Shown piece by piece: positions 1-6,096 of a stretch of DNA of 7,977 bases. The position numbers and the translations under genes were made by a program. The notes beneath the pieces are model-generated. The model had not been told where the DNA came from and did no database searches. It saw only the letters and a list, made by a program, of their open reading frames with translations. This DNA comes from an uncultured Chloroflexota bacterium. GTDB taxonomy: Bacteria; Chloroflexota; UBA4733. Location of the stretch: contig CALBSQ010000076.1 in NCBI GenBank assembly GCA_937967325.1, positions 1 to 7,977 on the forward strand, written 5' to 3'. Position 1 is the first letter of the stretch; every line of letters begins with the position of its first letter.

Positions 1-1293
1 GCCGCCGCGACCACAGCCGCCGCGAGCAGTGCGCCCGCTGCTGCCGCGCAGGCCGTGGTCTACATGAACTGGGCCACCGACGACTTGGGTATGAAACGCG
101 AAAATGAACAGCTCGCGCTATTCGCGCAACAGAACCCCGCCCTCAAGGTCACCATGACCGCGGTTTCTAGCAGCGGCTACCAGGATAAGCTGCTGGCCGG
201 TCTGGCCGGCGGGACCGGGCCGGACGTGTTCCGAGATAACCCGGCCGACGCCTTGCCACTCATCAGCAAGGGCCAGCTGGCGTCCTTCGACCCCATGCTC
301 GCGACGTCGACCAACGGTTGGTGGGGCAGCAAGGACGTCAAGCCGGGCGTGATGAACTGGGGCCGCGCCTACGGCAAGCAGTATGGCTTCCCGATCGGCA
401 CGGGGGCCTACTACGACTTCAGCGTCAACCGTGACATCTGGCGCACCACTGGCCTGGCTGATCCGCCGGTGCAGTACAACGACCCGTCCTGGACCTTCGA
501 CTACGTGCTCGACGCGGCCAAGAAGATAACCAAGGGTGGTCCCCCGCCGCAACAGTTCGGCATCAACACGGGGATGTCCTGGTCGTTCCTGCATCCGGTG
601 GTGCAGAGCTGGGGCGGGGACTTCATGGACCCCAAGACCGGGGAGTTCCTGTGGACCAGCTCGTCGGCGGCCGACGGCATCCAGTGGATGGCGGATCTGC
701 AGCTCAAGCAGCACGTGGCGCCGAGCGGTACGGAGAACACTGGTGGCGTCTTCAACTTCGAGAAGGGCCGCCTGGGTCTCACCTGGTCCACCTTCAACCT
801 GGCGATGTACCTCCTGAGCACGGTCGGTGACCAGTTCCAGTGGGACATGCTGCCGCCACCGCATCAGGCCGGCAAAAAGCCGGTGATCTGGTTCTACGTG
901 AGCTGGGCCGTGCTGAACAAGTCCAGCAAGGTCCCCGAGAATGCCTGGGCCTTCCTCTACTGGTACGGCGGGCCGCAAGGACAAGGCGTGCCCGTGGAGT
1001 ATGCCTGGACAGCGCCGCTGTTCTCCAGTCTGGATAGCCGCTTTGCATCGCGGCTTGGCGCCAGCGGAGCGAAGAAAAACCTCGCCATTGCCTCAGACTT
1101 CTTGCAATACAGCTCCCCGGAGCGGCCAGAGCTGAATCCGCGTTTCTCCGAGTCGATGAAGATCCTCAATCCGGCGCTGGCGAAGGTTGCTTCAGGGCAG
1201 TCAACCGCCAACAACGCCATGCAGGAGATCAAGACGCCGATGGATCAGTTGCTCAAACAGGGGATGCAGGAAGCCGCCGCGGCCGGCTCGTAG
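1..1293 (+). CDS. ABC transporter extracellular sugar-binding protein (family 1), 5' partial
   Basis: The frame is open from base 1, so the gene enters from outside the window; 430 residues are visible. The first ~18 are Ala/Thr/Ser-rich (AAATTAAASSAPAAAAQ), like the flexible linker behind a lipoprotein signal peptide, which would lie just upstream. The rest follows the family 1 solute-binding pattern: an N-terminal YMNWATDD strand, a KLLAGLAGGTGPDVF segment, YGFPIGTGAYYDFSVNRD (a hinge/ligand-cleft segment in this family), and late Trp/Tyr-rich helices (VIWFYVSWAVLNKSS, AFLYWYGG). Such proteins capture sugars or oligosaccharides outside the membrane and deliver them to a two-permease plus ATPase importer. 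No permease follows; the next gene is convergent, so permeases, if linked, lie upstream. Family assignment is firm; the substrate cannot be read from sequence. Confidence 0.9.
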   Translation, partial: AAATTAAASSAPAAAAQAVVYMNWATDDLGMKRENEQLALFAQQNPALKVTMTAVSSSGYQDKLLAGLAGGTGPDVFRDNPADALPLISKGQLASFDPMLATSTNGWWGSKDVKPGVMNWGRAYGKQYGFPIGTGAYYDFSVNRDIWRTTGLADPPVQYNDPSWTFDYVLDAAKKITKGGPPPQQFGINTGMSWSFLHPVVQSWGGDFMDPKTGEFLWTSSSAADGIQWMADLQLKQHVAPSGTENTGGVFNFEKGRLGLTWSTFNLAMYLLSTVGDQFQWDMLPPPHQAGKKPVIWFYVSWAVLNKSSKVPENAWAFLYWYGGPQGQGVPVEYAWTAPLFSSLDSRFASRLGASGAKKNLAIASDFLQYSSPERPELNPRFSESMKILNPALAKVASGQSTANNAMQEIKTPMDQLLKQGMQEAAAAGS

Positions 1294-1323
1294 GGAGACC
1301 CGCCCGTGGGCGCCCCAGCGCAC

Positions 1324-1346
1324 CCTGCCAGGTCGAGGCTGGCGGG
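1324..1346 (+). terminator. candidate hairpin after the sugar-binding protein gene
   Basis: An eight-pair stem (CCTGCCAG with CTGGCGGG, one T-G wobble) encloses a seven-base loop, 30 bases past the stop of the sugar-binding protein gene and in the gap between two convergent genes. No T-run follows, so it is not a canonical intrinsic terminator. It could slow polymerase or protect the 3' end. The wobble favours function on the plus strand. Nothing else was recognised in the 1294-1413 gap. Confidence 0.3.
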
Positions 1347-1413
1347 AGATAGCCGCGCTGCGAGCGTGGGGCGAGACGAGCGCGGCGGTCGCGGTTCAGG
1401 GTGCGCGACCTCG

Positions 1414-2475
1414 CTACCCTGGTTGCTCCCGACCGATGAGTGCGAGCAGGCCGTTGGCGAGCGTGCCGCGCCAGCGGACGTAGTCGTGCCCGCCGTTGAA
1501 CTCCTCGTGGCGCAGCGGGTAGCCCTTGGCCCGTAGGATGTCGCGCAAGTGCCGGTTTGCCGCGAGCTGATCGGTCTCCACTGCCCCAAGCCCCTCGAGT
1601 AGGCCTACTTCCAGGTAGAAGCGCAGCGGCAAGTGTGGGTGCTCCACGAACCGACGGATCAGCCATTCCGGTTCGCTGTCGCCGTCCGGCTTCCACCAGA
1701 AGGAACCCGACTGGGACAGCACGTTGCCAAAACGCTCCGGATGGCGGAAGGCAGCATAGGCAGCGGCCAACCCGCCGTGACTCGAACCGGCCACCACAGT
1801 CTGCGCCGGATCGGCTGTGACGCGATAGCGCCGGCTAATCCAGGGGAGCAGCTCGTCCGCCAGGAAGTCGGCGAAACGCGGGTTGCAGGGGAGCTCGCGG
1901 TCGCGGTCCTCCACCGCCGCGTAGTCGACGACGACAGCTACCAGTGACGGGATGCGGCCGGCGGCGATCAAGTTATCCAGGATGGTGGACGTTGGCACCC
2001 ACTCCAGATAGGCCCAGCCGTCGAACAACACCAGCACGCCGTGCGGCGGTCCCTCGGCCTGGTAGCCTGGTGGGGTGTAGACGAAGATGTCTCGCTCGTT
2101 CTCCAGCAGCGCGCTGCGGAAGCGTCGCGCCTCCAGGTTGCCGGCCAGCACGCCTGGTCTCGGCGCTACCCAGGGCTGCGCCGGCGCCCCGGCCAGGGTT
2201 ACGGAGGAGGATACTGGCTTCGCCAGAGGATCGTCCGGGAAGGGATGGCGGTTGAGTGGGTCCACGCGGAAGGTCGAACTCCGCTGCCGCCACTCGGCCG
2301 GGCTGAGGTCGGTACAGTCGGCCAGCGAATCGTTGGGGGAGAGCTGATACGTGAACCGGGCGTCGTTCCCCGTGCGGTAGGTGCGGTACCAGAGGTCGGT
2401 GTCGCCAAGGTGGGTCATCTGGTTACGCCGGGCGTCCATGCCGGCGAGCCCCCAGAGCACGACCACCCGCTCCAC
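1414..2475 (-). CDS. Fes-like alpha/beta hydrolase (enterochelin esterase / esterase D family)
   Basis: 353 residues from a GTG start. Residues ~1-105 (VVVLWGLAGMD, NQMTHLGDTDLWYRTYR, ARFTYQLSPND) match the N-terminal domain of enterochelin esterases. Residues ~125-350 are an esterase D-type alpha/beta hydrolase with nucleophile motif GSSHGG (Ser232) and a GGHDYVRWR motif supplying His330. Family members hydrolyse ferric enterobactin or other esters in the cytoplasm; the substrate here is unknown and no siderophore genes are nearby. The start is poorly marked: no Shine-Dalgarno is visible, the GTG lies 53 bases inside the upstream gene, and the frame closes at a TAG (2545-2547). At this start the protein begins inside the Fes domain, without the usual first strand (TFLWR-like), so it may be translationally coupled and N-terminally truncated. 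Function class is confident; the start is not. Confidence 0.82.
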   Translation of the reverse strand: MERVVVLWGLAGMDARRNQMTHLGDTDLWYRTYRTGNDARFTYQLSPNDSLADCTDLSPAEWRQRSSTFRVDPLNRHPFPDDPLAKPVSSSVTLAGAPAQPWVAPRPGVLAGNLEARRFRSALLENERDIFVYTPPGYQAEGPPHGVLVLFDGWAYLEWVPTSTILDNLIAAGRIPSLVAVVVDYAAVEDRDRELPCNPRFADFLADELLPWISRRYRVTADPAQTVVAGSSHGGLAAAYAAFRHPERFGNVLSQSGSFWWKPDGDSEPEWLIRRFVEHPHLPLRFYLEVGLLEGLGAVETDQLAANRHLRDILRAKGYPLRHEEFNGGHDYVRWRGTLANGLLALIGREQPG

Positions 2476-2857
2476 CGGCGACAGCCGCTTGGGGCAGCAG
2501 GTCCCACAGGCGAGCCTCCACGGTCTGTATGCCGCTTGCGTCTTCTACGGTGGCCTCAGCCGTGTAGACCCCGTCTGCCACCGAGGTGATCCGAAGCTCG
2601 CGGATCGTACCACCTAGCGTCCGCAGCCACCCCTCGGCGAGGCCTTGCTGCAGCGCAGCCTCCGCGTCGCCGCCGGTGAGGACGAGGGCCAACAGCCGGG
2701 CCTCCCGCGTTCCGGCCTGCCGGACTATCAAGCGGTACTGAGCGTCGACCGTGTCGAGAACGGCCATGTGCTCTTTGGCGCGGACGCCGGTCGGCGGCGA
2801 GCGTCGCACGTCGACGACGCGCAGGTCAAGGGACAGTCCGCTCACCTCGTCAGGCAT
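2423..2857 (-). CDS. small protein with a divergent bifunctional-nuclease (DUF151)-like domain
   Basis: 144 residues. The ATG at 2857 is chosen because GGGAGGAG lies six bases upstream; the frame is open further upstream but has no comparable ribosome site. Residues ~80-130 (LGGTIRELRITSVADGVYTAE, then VEARLWDLLPQAAVAGGAG) follow the DUF151/BFN pattern of 'LGG-x-I-x-E-x-x-I-x-x-x-x-DG-x-[FY]-x-A' and 'V-x-AR-PSD-A-x-AL-A-x-x-x-GAP'. The usual PSD is LWD here. The preceding part (LLALVLTGGDAEAALQQGL) fits the domain's first half only loosely. DUF151 proteins include reported nucleases and proteins of unknown role. The last ~15 residues are Gly/Arg/Ala-rich and overlap the hydrolase gene. That this is a real gene is likely; the domain call is my own pattern recognition. 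Confidence 0.55.
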   Translation of the reverse strand: MPDEVSGLSLDLRVVDVRRSPPTGVRAKEHMAVLDTVDAQYRLIVRQAGTREARLLALVLTGGDAEAALQQGLAEGWLRTLGGTIRELRITSVADGVYTAEATVEDASGIQTVEARLWDLLPQAAVAGGAGGRALGARRHGRPA

Positions 2858-2863
2858 TCGGGT

Positions 2864-2871
2864 CTCCTCCC
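2864..2871 (-). promoter_or_regulatory. Shine-Dalgarno site GGGAGGAG deciding the start at 2857
   Basis: On the minus strand GGGAGGAG stands six bases before the ATG at 2857. It is one of the strongest ribosome sites in the window and argues against the longer upstream in-frame GTG at 2935. Confidence 0.75.
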
Positions 2872-2986
2872 GACCGACCGCGTGGGGCGACATCTGGCTC
2901 GGTACTGCCGGTAGCACCTTTCCGCGAGTGTACACTTATCCGGGGAGCGGCAGCAGCGGGGTGCCTTGAGGCCGGCAACTCTCCGT

Positions 2987-3982
2987 CTAGCGTCTCAGAT
3001 CTTCCTCCAGCGAAGTCAACCGGGCCTGCGTTCCCGCGGCATCGCTGCCATCGGCCGTGTAGCCAAGGTCGCGCAGCCGGAAAAACAGGCGGTTGAGCCA
3101 GAGGCGCTCATCGAAGTCATTCACCGCGGTGCTGGCGGCTCGATGCCCGTCCAGCACGTGTCGCACCGGCGCGTAGCTGTCGTGGATGACCTGCCACTGC
3201 GCCAAGTCATACGCCGGATCGCCGGCCTCGCAATTGCCGAAGTCGATGATGCCCGCGATATGGTCGTCATGGCCCACAAAGATGTGGCCCGGCTCGTAGT
3301 CGCCGTGTAGCAGGCACGGCGGCTGGCGATCCAGTAGTTCCACGTTCCCACGTAGGATCGCCAGCGCTGTCTCGATCACCGGGATACGCCCCGCCACCTC
3401 CATCGTCTGCCGAGCGACATCGTCAGCGGTCTCCAGCACATAGGCGGCCCAACTCTCCCTCGGCCCCCGGCCATTGCCGTCCAGTGACCCACCGCCCTGC
3501 GCCGGGATAGTGTGCAGCCCGGCGAGTGTCGCGCCGGCCCTGGTCAGGAGCCTGGCGACCCGGTCGGGGCGGCGATCCGGTCGGCGCAGCAGGTGGCCAA
3601 GGGAGACCCCATCCACCTTCCGCAGGACACAGATGGACCGTGGGCCAGCGTCCGTGCCAACGTGGTCGACCAGCAGGACCGCGGGGACCGGCAGTCCACG
3701 TTCCCGGCAGCGCTCCATCGCCCAGCGCTCCCCGGCGAACGCCGGCAGACCCTCGTGGGCAATGCGCACGATCACCGCCTGACCGTCCGCGGTCGCGACG
3801 TCATAGACCTCGTTGCTCTGGCCCAGGAGGATGCGTTGGGCCGAGGCCGGCAGGGCGTCGGTGGCCTTGCCGATGGCGTCATCCACAACCAGTCGCGGCG
3901 TCTGCCAGCCTGCCTGTGTCCGCCTGACCTCCGCCAGCCAGGTCTCGTCGTTGCGTCGACGCTCTTCCGCCGATTCGGACAT
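2987..3982 (-). CDS. phosphotransferase of the aminoglycoside (APH)/choline kinase-like fold
   Basis: 331 residues from the ATG at 3982; a TTG at 3991 would add three residues, and no clear ribosome site separates the two. Visible kinase elements: a nucleotide-loop segment GQSNEVYDV (~55-63), a strand AVIVRIA, catalytic loop LLHGDYEPGHIFV with His226 and Asp228, and the metal-binding IIDFGNCEAGDPAYDLA with Asp247. These proteins phosphorylate small molecules (aminoglycosides, macrolides, homoserine, choline, fructosamine) using ATP or GTP in the cytoplasm. The catalytic-loop residue that is usually Asn is His233. The length (about 300-340 aa) is normal for the family. The substrate cannot be inferred, and drug resistance should not be assumed. 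It lies 33 bases after the 179-aa gene and 129 bases before the DUF151-like gene, all on one strand. Confidence 0.85.
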   Translation of the reverse strand: MSESAEERRRNDETWLAEVRRTQAGWQTPRLVVDDAIGKATDALPASAQRILLGQSNEVYDVATADGQAVIVRIAHEGLPAFAGERWAMERCRERGLPVPAVLLVDHVGTDAGPRSICVLRKVDGVSLGHLLRRPDRRPDRVARLLTRAGATLAGLHTIPAQGGGSLDGNGRGPRESWAAYVLETADDVARQTMEVAGRIPVIETALAILRGNVELLDRQPPCLLHGDYEPGHIFVGHDDHIAGIIDFGNCEAGDPAYDLAQWQVIHDSYAPVRHVLDGHRAASTAVNDFDERLWLNRLFFRLRDLGYTADGSDAAGTQARLTSLEEDLRR

Positions 3983-4015
3983 GCCTAGCAACCGCTCAGC
4001 AGGCCCCTCTCTAAG

Positions 4016-4555
4016 CTAGCGCAGTAGATCGGCGGAGGCCATCCGCGACTCGGCCAGCGTCTGCCGCCACGCCGCCTTGCGCGGCCGCACGCCGAACTCG
4101 TCTACCGACATCTGGGTCACGTCCTCGAGTCTCACAGGGCCGGTGGCGATATGGGCCTTCCCGAGCGGCGAGCCCCTGCTCAGTGCAGTGTCGCGGATGT
4201 GGAGGTGGGGTGACTGCATCCGACTGCCCTCGGTAGGATGCCAATGGTAGGCGAGGAACTCCCTATCGGCTTGATCTCGCAACGAGTAGATGTATTCCAC
4301 CGTCTTGATAGCCCAAACGTTGCGACCTCCACCGGTCGGGACAATCTGATAGCGTACCGTCAGGTCAAAGAGAACGGGAGGGGTACCACCAAGCCGCGAT
4401 GGACGACCTCGATTGAGCAAGACGGTGTGGGGTTGTCCTGCGGGCTGGTAACCGCCGGCCGATACGTGGACCACATCCTGGGTAATGCAATCCACTACGC
4501 GCTGGATCAGCGCGACGAAGGCGCTGACGGCCTCAGCTGCGCTCTTGGCGGACAA
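4016..4555 (-). CDS. unrecognised protein with paired HxH motifs, second gene of a small module
   Basis: About 179 residues from a TTG at 4555. No ATG exists upstream in this frame after the previous stop, so the start is uncertain. I do not recognise a named family. The visible core is an alternating strand region (FDLTVRYQIV, WAIKTVEYIYSL), then FLAYHWHP (~100-107) and SPHLHI (~115-120). These give two HxH pairs, His104/106 and His117/119, that could bind metal or form an active site. A basic C-terminal helix follows (RPRKAAWRQTLAES). The gene overlaps the preceding 85-aa gene by 23 bases, so the two are probably translated together. A small acidic first gene plus a second gene of this kind resembles a toxin-antitoxin pair, but that is inference. 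Codon and base use is less GC-rich than in the genes to the left. Confidence 0.65.
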   Translation of the reverse strand: MSAKSAAEAVSAFVALIQRVVDCITQDVVHVSAGGYQPAGQPHTVLLNRGRPSRLGGTPPVLFDLTVRYQIVPTGGGRNVWAIKTVEYIYSLRDQADREFLAYHWHPTEGSRMQSPHLHIRDTALSRGSPLGKAHIATGPVRLEDVTQMSVDEFGVRPRKAAWRQTLAESRMASADLLR

Positions 4556-4790
4556 GGGAAAGTAGCATTGCGACGTCCATAACACCGGGTTGGTCAGGGT
4601 CGTCGCCGAATTCCTTCGCCTCCCACTTGCGCAGGAATTCCTCACCGCTCATCTTGAGGTAGCGGCGCGCCGCCTCATCGAAGATCTCTTCGCCTTCCTC
4701 ACGGGAGAGCTCATGGGTGGCGACATCGGAGTCCGGCACCGATAGCACTATCCCAGCCTCCTCTAGCGTGCGCTCGTTTCTCGGTGTCAT
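4533..4790 (-). CDS. small acidic protein, first gene of the unrecognised two-gene module
   Basis: 85 residues from the ATG at 4790; the open frame continues upstream but reads as non-coding, Arg/Ser/Gly-rich sequence. The protein is acidic and mostly helical in appearance: LSREEGEEIFDEAARRYL (~27-45), then MSGEEFLRKWEAKEF, then DDPDQPGVMDVAMLLSLVR. I recall similar conserved small bacterial proteins with an MSGEEFLRRW-type segment but cannot name a family. No HTH or ribbon-helix-helix is obvious. The stop overlaps the start region of the 179-aa gene, which supports joint expression. Its size, charge and position suit an antitoxin, or a protein that binds its neighbour, but the sequence does not prove it. 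Confidence 0.7.
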   Translation of the reverse strand: MTPRNERTLEEAGIVLSVPDSDVATHELSREEGEEIFDEAARRYLKMSGEEFLRKWEAKEFGDDPDQPGVMDVAMLLSLVRQERS

Positions 4791-5072
4791 TTCACACGAT
4801 CCACTGAGTAGCGTACCGGACCTACCGACGCCAAGGTAGCATCGTTCGGAAGGTCGCCTGGAAGGGCACGCTACGCCCAGCCCCACCACCTAATTCTACC
4901 CGAATATGAACAACGGATCGCTCTGCTTCGTGCGTCTCTCCACCAAGGTGGAACGGCGCCTTCGCCTCCGCTATCATTCAGAGCCTATCCTGCTCTGGCC
5001 AACGGCGCAGAAGAATAATGTGGCGAGGTCGAAGACACGAACGCCAGCTACGTCCCTGGCGGCACGCGAATC
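4791..5072. other. intergenic stretch between two minus-strand modules
   Basis: This 282-base gap holds no convincing gene. Short frames here lack coding character. It must carry the promoter of the 85/179-aa module, but no -35/-10 pair convinced me. A CCACC-AA-GGTGG inverted repeat lies at 4940-4951. Confidence 0.5.
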
Positions 5073-5339
5073 CTACGCATGTACCTCCACGGCCACCTGA
5101 AGTACCTCCTGGAGCCGCTGCAGCGTGTCGATCGTCAGATTGGCTTGGCCGCTTTCGATTCGCCATACCTGTGTTTGGCTCGTGCCTAGGCGCTCGGCGA
5201 GCTCCACCTGGCTCATGTTCAGTGCGTGCTTGCGCTGCACGACCGCCCGCGCAAGGGCCAGGGCCAGGGGCGGATGCTCGTAGGCTTCCCGCGTTTGTCG
5301 GTCGGCAAGAAGCCGTCTCTTCGCTTCTTCCATGTTCAC
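5073..5339 (-). CDS. higA: HigA-type XRE-family antitoxin
   Basis: 88 residues. The GTG at 5339 is preferred over the ATG at 5333. GAGGAGG lies eight bases upstream of it, and the GTG shares a four-base GTGA overlap with the toxin stop, a classic coupled junction. Residues ~42-64 (MSQVELAERLGTSQTQVWRIESG) form a textbook XRE/Cro helix-turn-helix; the C-terminal helix DTLQRLQEVLQVAVEV is typical of HigA. Such proteins bind and neutralise the toxin and repress their own operon. The order toxin first, antitoxin second is the usual higBA arrangement. The reading frame is complete with no lost key position. Its toxin partner is interrupted, so this may now act only as a repressor or as protection against related toxins. 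Family assignment is confident; the exact subfamily is less so. Confidence 0.85.
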   Translation of the reverse strand: MNMEEAKRRLLADRQTREAYEHPPLALALARAVVQRKHALNMSQVELAERLGTSQTQVWRIESGQANLTIDTLQRLQEVLQVAVEVHA

Positions 5340-5704
5340 TTGGCTTGCCTCCTCTCGTAGTCCTGTAGCCTCGCGCTGGCCACGTGTAGTTCCTGCCTTG
5401 GCGTCCTCTGCGATTTCTTGACGAAGCCATGCAGCAGCACAAACGTTCGACCCGACGAGGCAACATACGCGACGCGGTGCTGCGTATCTTTGGCCTTCCA
5501 ACGGAGCTCGTAGAGCTTACCGCCAAGGGGCTTGGCCAGGGGAGGATGTGCCTCAAGGCCAAGGAGGGCAAGCTGGTCAATGTGGAGGAGGGCCAGCGCC
5601 CGTTCCATTGCGGGCATTTCCTCGATCCACTCCAATACCGGGATCCGTCCGGTGGCGGTTTCGTATTACTCAACCTCCCAGGTCGCCAAGATCACCGCTC
5701 CCAT
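5336..5704 (-). pseudogene. higB: HigB/RelE-type toxin gene interrupted by an in-frame TAA
   Basis: Read from the ATG at 5704 this is MGAVILATWEVE*YETATGR, continuing in the same frame to a TGA at 5336-5338. The stop is a TAA at 5666-5668, codon 13. In the HigB-like (phage Gp49-like) family this position in WEVEYYETATG is normally Tyr, so a single change from TAT or TAC explains it. Everything after it is intact: a helix region EWIEEMPAMERALALL, KPLGGKLYELRWKA, and the family hallmark FVLLHGFVKKSQRTPRQE near the C-terminus. Active members are ribosome-dependent mRNA endonucleases. Re-initiation at the TTG at 5635 would give 99 residues without the first strand, probably inactive. The next gene, the antitoxin, overlaps by GTGA. 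Alternatives are a sequencing error or a selected loss of toxicity. Confidence 0.8.
5348..5354 (-). promoter_or_regulatory. Shine-Dalgarno site GAGGAGG for the antitoxin
   Basis: It lies eight bases upstream of the GTG at 5339, inside the toxin gene's last codons. It decides the antitoxin start and lets the antitoxin be made independently of the broken toxin frame. Confidence 0.7.
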
Positions 5705-5705
5705 G

Positions 5706-5723
5706 TACACCGCATATGGTGTA
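5706..5723. promoter_or_regulatory. inverted repeat, candidate HigA operator
   Basis: TACACC and GGTGTA form perfect six-base arms around GCATAT, ending one base before the toxin ATG (5704). A further TGTA half-site lies at 5730-5733. HigA-type antitoxins repress their own operon by binding palindromes at the promoter or start, so position and symmetry suit an operator. Binding itself is inference. Confidence 0.45.
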
Positions 5724-5727
5724 TTGA

Positions 5728-6096
5728 AGTGTACCAGTAGGCGTCCGAAGCCGTCGTTGCTATTCCGTTACCGATGTCGAGCAGGCGGCAGTCGAAGCCG
5801 CGACCGATGCGACGATTGAGGCGGTGACCGCGGCCTGAGTCGCGGCTTGCGCGGCGGACACGGCGCCTGCCACGACCGACGCCTCTTCTGGCACTGATCA
5901 GGAGGTTCCCTCCCAAGCCGAGCAGAACGACCAGAGTGGCGAGCCGGCCGACAACAGCGACCAGGGGGACTGGATCACCACGCACGCGACGCCAAGTCCC
6001 GAGGTGCTGGCCAGCCCCGAAGTCGAGCCCATTTCGGTGCGATTGGACCCCAAGACACCGGAGGGTTGGCGTCCGGGCGGCATTGAGGGGCGCTGA
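5728..6096 (+). pseudogene. degenerate Ala-rich/acidic reading frame coupled to the metallopeptidase gene
   Basis: One frame reads as protein-like from about 5761 (YSVTDVEQAAVEAATDATIE) to the TGA at 6094-6096, interrupted once by a TGA at 5836-5838. The first part is Ala-rich helical sequence. The middle is acidic and disordered (DQEVPSQAEQNDQSGEPADN). The end is ordered-looking: ISVRLDPKTPEGWRPGGIEGR. No ATG, GTG or TTG opens the frame before 5761, so the 5' end seems lost, perhaps where the toxin-antitoxin module was joined. The stop TGA overlaps the next ATG (TGATG), a strong sign that this was a real coupled gene. Function is not recognised. If instead a short product is still made, it would need an internal start such as the GTG near 6004. 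Confidence 0.6.
6085..6090 (+). promoter_or_regulatory. Shine-Dalgarno site GAGGGG for the metallopeptidase gene
   Basis: GAGGGG ends five bases before the ATG at 6096, within the last codons of the upstream frame. It supports the start at 6096 and means the gene could still be translated although the upstream frame is broken. Confidence 0.6.

Noticed and set aside
118..984. Long minus-strand open frame of 288 codons opposite the sugar-binding protein gene
   Set aside because: It lies within a confident gene and is Arg/Pro/Gly/His-rich low-information sequence, typical of antisense frames in GC-rich DNA.
2423..2550. Idea that the DUF151-like frame and the hydrolase are one protein split by a sequencing frameshift
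   Set aside because: The DUF151-like pattern continues to its natural end (AVAGGAGG) in its own frame, so both frames look meaningful through the overlap. A coupled pair is the simpler reading, although an indel is not fully excluded.
2041..2589. Plus-strand open frame of 182 codons across the hydrolase gene
   Set aside because: The minus-strand Fes-like hydrolase with its GSSHGG motif is clearly the real gene; the plus frame is Arg/Pro-rich shadow sequence.
4945..4970. T-box-like core on the plus strand: AAGGTGGAACGGCG followed by TTCGCCTCC
   Set aside because: It differs from the GGTGGNACCNCG consensus at one base. I could not find a Stem I upstream, and no aminoacyl-tRNA synthetase, amino-acid gene or other plus-strand gene follows. 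Chance resemblance is more likely.
4906..5100. Plus-strand 64-codon frame starting with ATG in the intergenic stretch
   Set aside because: There is no ribosome site, the composition is Arg/Thr/Ser-rich without any pattern, and the frame runs into the 3' end of the antitoxin gene on the opposite strand.
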